A stretch of DNA of 7,863 bases from an uncultured Prevotella sp. (lineage in GTDB: Bacteria; Bacteroidota; Bacteroidia; Bacteroidales; Bacteroidaceae), in the NCBI GenBank assembly GCA_900762125.1, contig CAAFFL010000133.1, positions 1 to 7,863 of the forward strand, written 5' to 3'. Both the position numbers and the translations under genes were made by a program. The notes under the pieces were generated by a model. That model was not told the DNA's origin and ran no database searches. It saw only the letters and a list, made by a program, of their open reading frames with translations. This document shows, piece after piece, positions 4,819 to 7,863 of this stretch. Position 1 is the stretch's first letter, and each line of letters begins with the position of its first letter.

Positions 4819-7800
4819 TAAATCAATGGTTGCTCCGAAAGAGATGGATGTGGCTGGCTTGTTCGTGCCCGGCAGCCACTCCGGGTCATAGCCGTACTTA
4901 TTGGCTTTCCACAGCATGCCGAGGTTGCGGGCCTGGGCGAAGATGCTGGCACCTTTGATGTTCACCCGGCTGAGCCACTGCTGCGGGATGGTCCAGGAGA
5001 GATCCATCTCCTTCAGCTTGATGAAGTCGGCACTCTCGACGAGGCTGGAGAGGTTCGGGATATAACGATCCCAACGGTACATCCATGTCTCGTTGACGTT
5101 CGGCCATGTGGGATAGGTGGTGCCGTCGCTCTCGCCGTAACGCGTGATGTCACGAGAGACGAACACCTTGTTGCCAGAGACCACAGGAGGAGCGTAGGCG
5201 GGACAGCGGAACACAGCACCGAACTTGCCGGTCATGTAGATGGACAACTGCAGGCCGTTCCAGGCAAACTGCCAGTTCCAGCCGAGGGTGTACGGCGCGA
5301 TGGTCGTACCTTCATACTTCAGGATGTCCAGGCCGATGGTGCGGTTGTGGAGCGTGAGGTCGTTCATACTGGAGGGCTCACCGTCGATACCCTTCACATA
5401 GGGCACACCGTCCTTGGTGCCCGCGAACTCATAGCTGTAGAAAGAACCGATGGGCTTGCCCTCGACGAAGGTCGTCGGCTCGACGAGCTGATAGCAGTAG
5501 AGCGACGGGTTATAGAGCTTCTCGATCTTGTTCTTATTATAGGAGAACAACACCGTAGACTGGATACCCAGACCGATGGGCTTCACGGTATGACGGCCCG
5601 TGAGCTGCACCTCAACGCCTCGGTTGGAGATCTCCGCATTGTTGAAGCGGGACCGGTTGGTACCGTAGACATTCGGGATCGTGACATCGCCGACGATGTC
5701 CTTGCTGTAGCGGTTGTAGTAGTCGATCTTTCCGCTCAAGGCATTGTGGAGCAGCGAGAAGTCAACGCCGAGGTTGAAGGTCTTCGTCTTCTCCCACTTC
5801 AGCAGGGGGTTGCCATAGCTGGCAATGCTGGTGAACTGACCATGGATGGACGACGTGGTGTAGGTGGAGACGAGGGTCTCGGGCGATGTGGACTTCTCGG
5901 CATTACCATTGGAGCCGTAGGTGCCACGCAGCGTCAGACGGTCTACCCAGCCGACAGTCTTCATGAAGGCCTCGCGGTCGATGTTCCACTTCAAGCCGGC
6001 AGACCACATCGGGCTCCAGCGCAGCGAGGAGTCCTTGGAGATGAAGTTACTGCCATCTGAACGAATGCTGAACGAGGCACCGTAGCGGCCGTCATAGACA
6101 TAGCTGGCATTGCCGTAGTAGGACACATAACGGTCCTCGCGGTCGTAGTAGGTCGTGGCGAGGCTGGAGAACAGGCTACTGCTGTAATAGCTGTAGCCGA
6201 ACATGTTACCGACATTGTCCTGCTGGCCATAGTAGGGCTGGGGCGCGGTGTTGGTTTTCTCATTGAAGCCATAGACCGTCGGATAGGTCGTCGAGCGGCT
6301 GACATAACGGCTGATCTCGATACCGGCGATGGCGGTCACATCATGCTTGCCGAAGACATCGCTGTAGTTGACCTGGTTGCGAAGCACGTCGTTGAAGGTG
6401 TAGGCATGGGCGTCACGCTTGATGCCACCGGTGGGCATATAGCTCTTGCCGACCTTGCCGGTAGCCGTATCGAAGTCGTTGTAGAAATTGACGGTGTTGC
6501 GGACATAGAACGTCTCTTCGTTGTCGTACCGATGCGTCTTCGTGTCATTGCGCTCATACTGGTACTTGATGTCGTAGCTCAGGCCCTTGATGATCTTCGC
6601 CGTGAGGCCGAGCTGGATACGGTAGTCGGTGGTCTCCTCCTTATAATTACGGTTCCTGACCTCACGGAGCATGTTGTACGACACATCACTATAGGGGAAC
6701 TGGGTCATGTCGACATTCCGCATCTCCAGGCGATTCCAGGTGTTCAGCTCATCAGCGTAGGAGCCATCATCGTTGAGGACCATCTCATAGGGCGACAGCC
6801 CTGCGAACTCCTGCAGCGTGACGCCGGAGAAATCACGGCTGCGCTTCTGCAAGGTAGCGGAGGCTGTAGCGGTGATGTGCTTGTTGAAACGGAATTGGTT
6901 GTTGTAGTTCAGCATGTACTTGTCGTAGCCGCGGCGGATGGTACGCTCATCGTTCTTCTCATACTGCAGGGAGATGTAGTTGTCCATACGGTCGTTGCCG
7001 CCCTGCGCGCTGACATTATACTGGCGAAGGACAGCGGTCTGCATGAGGTAGTCCTTGAGCTGCTGGCGGTTGCTGCGCTGACGGAGCATCTCCAGGCCAG
7101 CATTCATATCGGCCTCGGAGAGACCGTTATACTTATTGTCATAATAGTACTCCTGAGCCAGGCTGAGCGGAGAGCCATAGAGGTTGGACAACGATGGCGA
7201 ATAGCCATTGCCCATGTCCCAGCCGTTCTGGATGGCACGGAGCTCGTAGTCGATAGTGGTACGGCTGTCGGCCTGGTTGAGGATGTAGTCAAGGTCGGAA
7301 TTGGTGTTGATGCGCCACATCGCCTTGCCCTCGACGGTGAGCTGCTTGCTGCGGCCCTTCTTCGTGGTGACGACGATGACGCCATTGGCGGAACGCGTAC
7401 CCCAGATGCTGGCGGCAGCGGCATCCTTCAGCACGGTGACGCTCTCGACATCGTTGGGGTTGATGGTCTCAAAGGAGCCGTCGATGGGGAAGCCGTCGAC
7501 GACGATGAGGGGCTGGGCATTGGCATAGAGCGTGCTCTGACCGCGGATGGTGAACGTAGCGGTGCCGTCCTCAGCCTCGGTGGCCTGCATACCGGCGACC
7601 ATGCCCTGCAGGGCTGACGACAGGTCAGCGGTGGGACGGGCGGCGAGGTCCTTGGCGGTGACCTTGTCGAAAGCGCCCGTCGTGCGTTCCTTGGAGATGG
7701 TCTGGTAACCGGTGACGACGACCTCGCTGAGGTTGTTGGCATCGGTGAGGGTGATGTCTTTCTTCAGCGGGAGCTTGCCGGCGCTGACAAGAACGTTCTG

Positions 7801-7863
7801 GTCGTCCATGCCGACATAGCTGATCTTCAGCTGGCAGCGGTCCTGAGGGATGCTCATCTCGTA
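4816..7863 (-). CDS. SusC/RagA-family TonB-dependent outer-membrane receptor (N-terminus beyond window)
   Basis: The frame is open from the right edge for 1015 codons, ending with TAA at 4816-4818. The first Met codon (7855-7857) is internal: the sequence before and after it reads as the end of a carboxypeptidase-like regulatory domain (Leu-Lys-Ile-Ser-Tyr-Val-Gly-Met), so the signal peptide and the rest of that domain lie outside the window. At 7699-7731 is the SusC signature Leu-Ser-Glu-Val-Val-Val-Thr-Gly-Tyr. The TonB plug domain spans about 7354-7689, with Ile-Arg-Gly-Gln-Ser, Pro-Leu-Ile-Val-Val-Asp-Gly-Phe-Pro-Ile, Val-Leu-Lys-Asp-Ala-Ala-Ala and Ser-Ala-Asn-Gly-Val-Ile-Val-Val-Thr-Thr-Lys-Lys-Gly. 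The rest is a 22-strand-type barrel rich in alternating aromatic residues. The last residues are Phe-Gly-Ala-Thr-Ile-Asp-Leu; many barrels end in an aromatic residue instead. With the SusD-like partner it would import a bulky ligand using TonB energy. Ligand unknown. Confidence 0.96.
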   Translation of the reverse strand, partial: YEMSIPQDRCQLKISYVGMDDQNVLVSAGKLPLKKDITLTDANNLSEVVVTGYQTISKERTTGAFDKVTAKDLAARPTADLSSALQGMVAGMQATEAEDGTATFTIRGQSTLYANAQPLIVVDGFPIDGSFETINPNDVESVTVLKDAAAASIWGTRSANGVIVVTTKKGRSKQLTVEGKAMWRINTNSDLDYILNQADSRTTIDYELRAIQNGWDMGNGYSPSLSNLYGSPLSLAQEYYYDNKYNGLSEADMNAGLEMLRQRSNRQQLKDYLMQTAVLRQYNVSAQGGNDRMDNYISLQYEKNDERTIRRGYDKYMLNYNNQFRFNKHITATASATLQKRSRDFSGVTLQEFAGLSPYEMVLNDDGSYADELNTWNRLEMRNVDMTQFPYSDVSYNMLREVRNRNYKEETTDYRIQLGLTAKIIKGLSYDIKYQYERNDTKTHRYDNEETFYVRNTVNFYNDFDTATGKVGKSYMPTGGIKRDAHAYTFNDVLRNQVNYSDVFGKHDVTAIAGIEISRYVSRSTTYPTVYGFNEKTNTAPQPYYGQQDNVGNMFGYSYYSSSLFSSLATTYYDREDRYVSYYGNASYVYDGRYGASFSIRSDGSNFISKDSSLRWSPMWSAGLKWNIDREAFMKTVGWVDRLTLRGTYGSNGNAEKSTSPETLVSTYTTSSIHGQFTSIASYGNPLLKWEKTKTFNLGVDFSLLHNALSGKIDYYNRYSKDIVGDVTIPNVYGTNRSRFNNAEISNRGVEVQLTGRHTVKPIGLGIQSTVLFSYNKNKIEKLYNPSLYCYQLVEPTTFVEGKPIGSFYSYEFAGTKDGVPYVKGIDGEPSSMNDLTLHNRTIGLDILKYEGTTIAPYTLGWNWQFAWNGLQLSIYMTGKFGAVFRCPAYAPPVVSGNKVFVSRDITRYGESDGTTYPTWPNVNETWMYRWDRYIPNLSSLVESADFIKLKEMDLSWTIPQQWLSRVNIKGASIFAQARNLGMLWKANKYGYDPEWLPGTNKPATSISFGATIDL

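Noticed and set aside
3313..4821. 502-codon plus-strand open frame spanning almost the whole susD-like gene
   Set aside because: It mirrors the susD-like gene, which has clear family motifs and a lipobox. The antisense product shows low-complexity Gly/Val/Ile composition.
6343..7617. 424-codon plus-strand open frame opposite the susC-like gene
   Set aside because: It is antisense to the plug domain and the first barrel strands of the receptor and has no recognisable motif.
7855..7857. ATG at 7857 as the true start of the SusC-like gene
   Set aside because: The frame is open to the window edge, and the residues that follow are the end of a regulatory domain directly before the plug, not a signal peptide, so the real start is outside the window.
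162..7863. Polysaccharide-utilisation locus assignment
   Set aside because: A SusCD pair alone does not show glycan use. No glycoside hydrolase, lyase, sulfatase or sugar-sensing regulator is present in the window.

Overview
The window looks like a piece of a Bacteroidota (Bacteroidales) chromosome. The main evidence is a tandem SusC/RagA-type TonB-dependent receptor and SusD/RagB lipoprotein, a pair known essentially only from this phylum, plus a DUF4369-TlpA thioredoxin of the Bacteroidales type and mostly A/T-rich start regions without Shine-Dalgarno sequences. The coding sequence is moderately GC-rich. A Prevotella-like host is plausible but is a guess from protein flavour, not shown.

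Layout: all four clear genes lie on the minus strand, so they are read from the right edge to the left. The order of transcription is susC-like receptor (7863 to 4816, its N-terminus cut by the window edge), susD-like lipoprotein (4803 to 3316), a 653-residue secreted two-domain protein (3249 to 1288; ThuA/class-I-amidotransferase-like N-terminal part, helical middle, DsbD-alpha-like C-terminal domain), and a secreted TlpA-family thiol-disulfide protein (1286 to 162). Gaps are 12, 66 and 1 bases. The 66-base gap holds a strong 15-bp hairpin that could set different mRNA levels for the transporter pair and the two redox genes.

The left 161 bases hold no confident gene. They contain what may be the last codons of a plus-strand gene (stop at 46-48), a 25-codon plus-strand ORF (67-144) with a C-x2-C-x5-C pattern, and a long interrupted inverted repeat (94-149) covering the second half of that ORF. 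The simplest reading is a terminator between convergent genes. A short Cys-rich peptide gene is the more exciting but weaker reading.

Working together (inference): SusC and SusD would capture and import an unknown ligand across the outer membrane. The DsbD-alpha-like domain and the TlpA protein would handle thiol/disulfide chemistry in the periplasm. No glycoside hydrolase, sulfatase, sugar sensor or sigma/anti-sigma gene is visible, so this is not recognisably a polysaccharide-utilisation locus within the window. The SusCD pair joined to two thiol-redox proteins, one of them an unusual domain fusion, is the most unusual aspect of the window. No tRNA, rRNA, CRISPR array, insertion sequence or convincing Bacteroidales promoter was seen.
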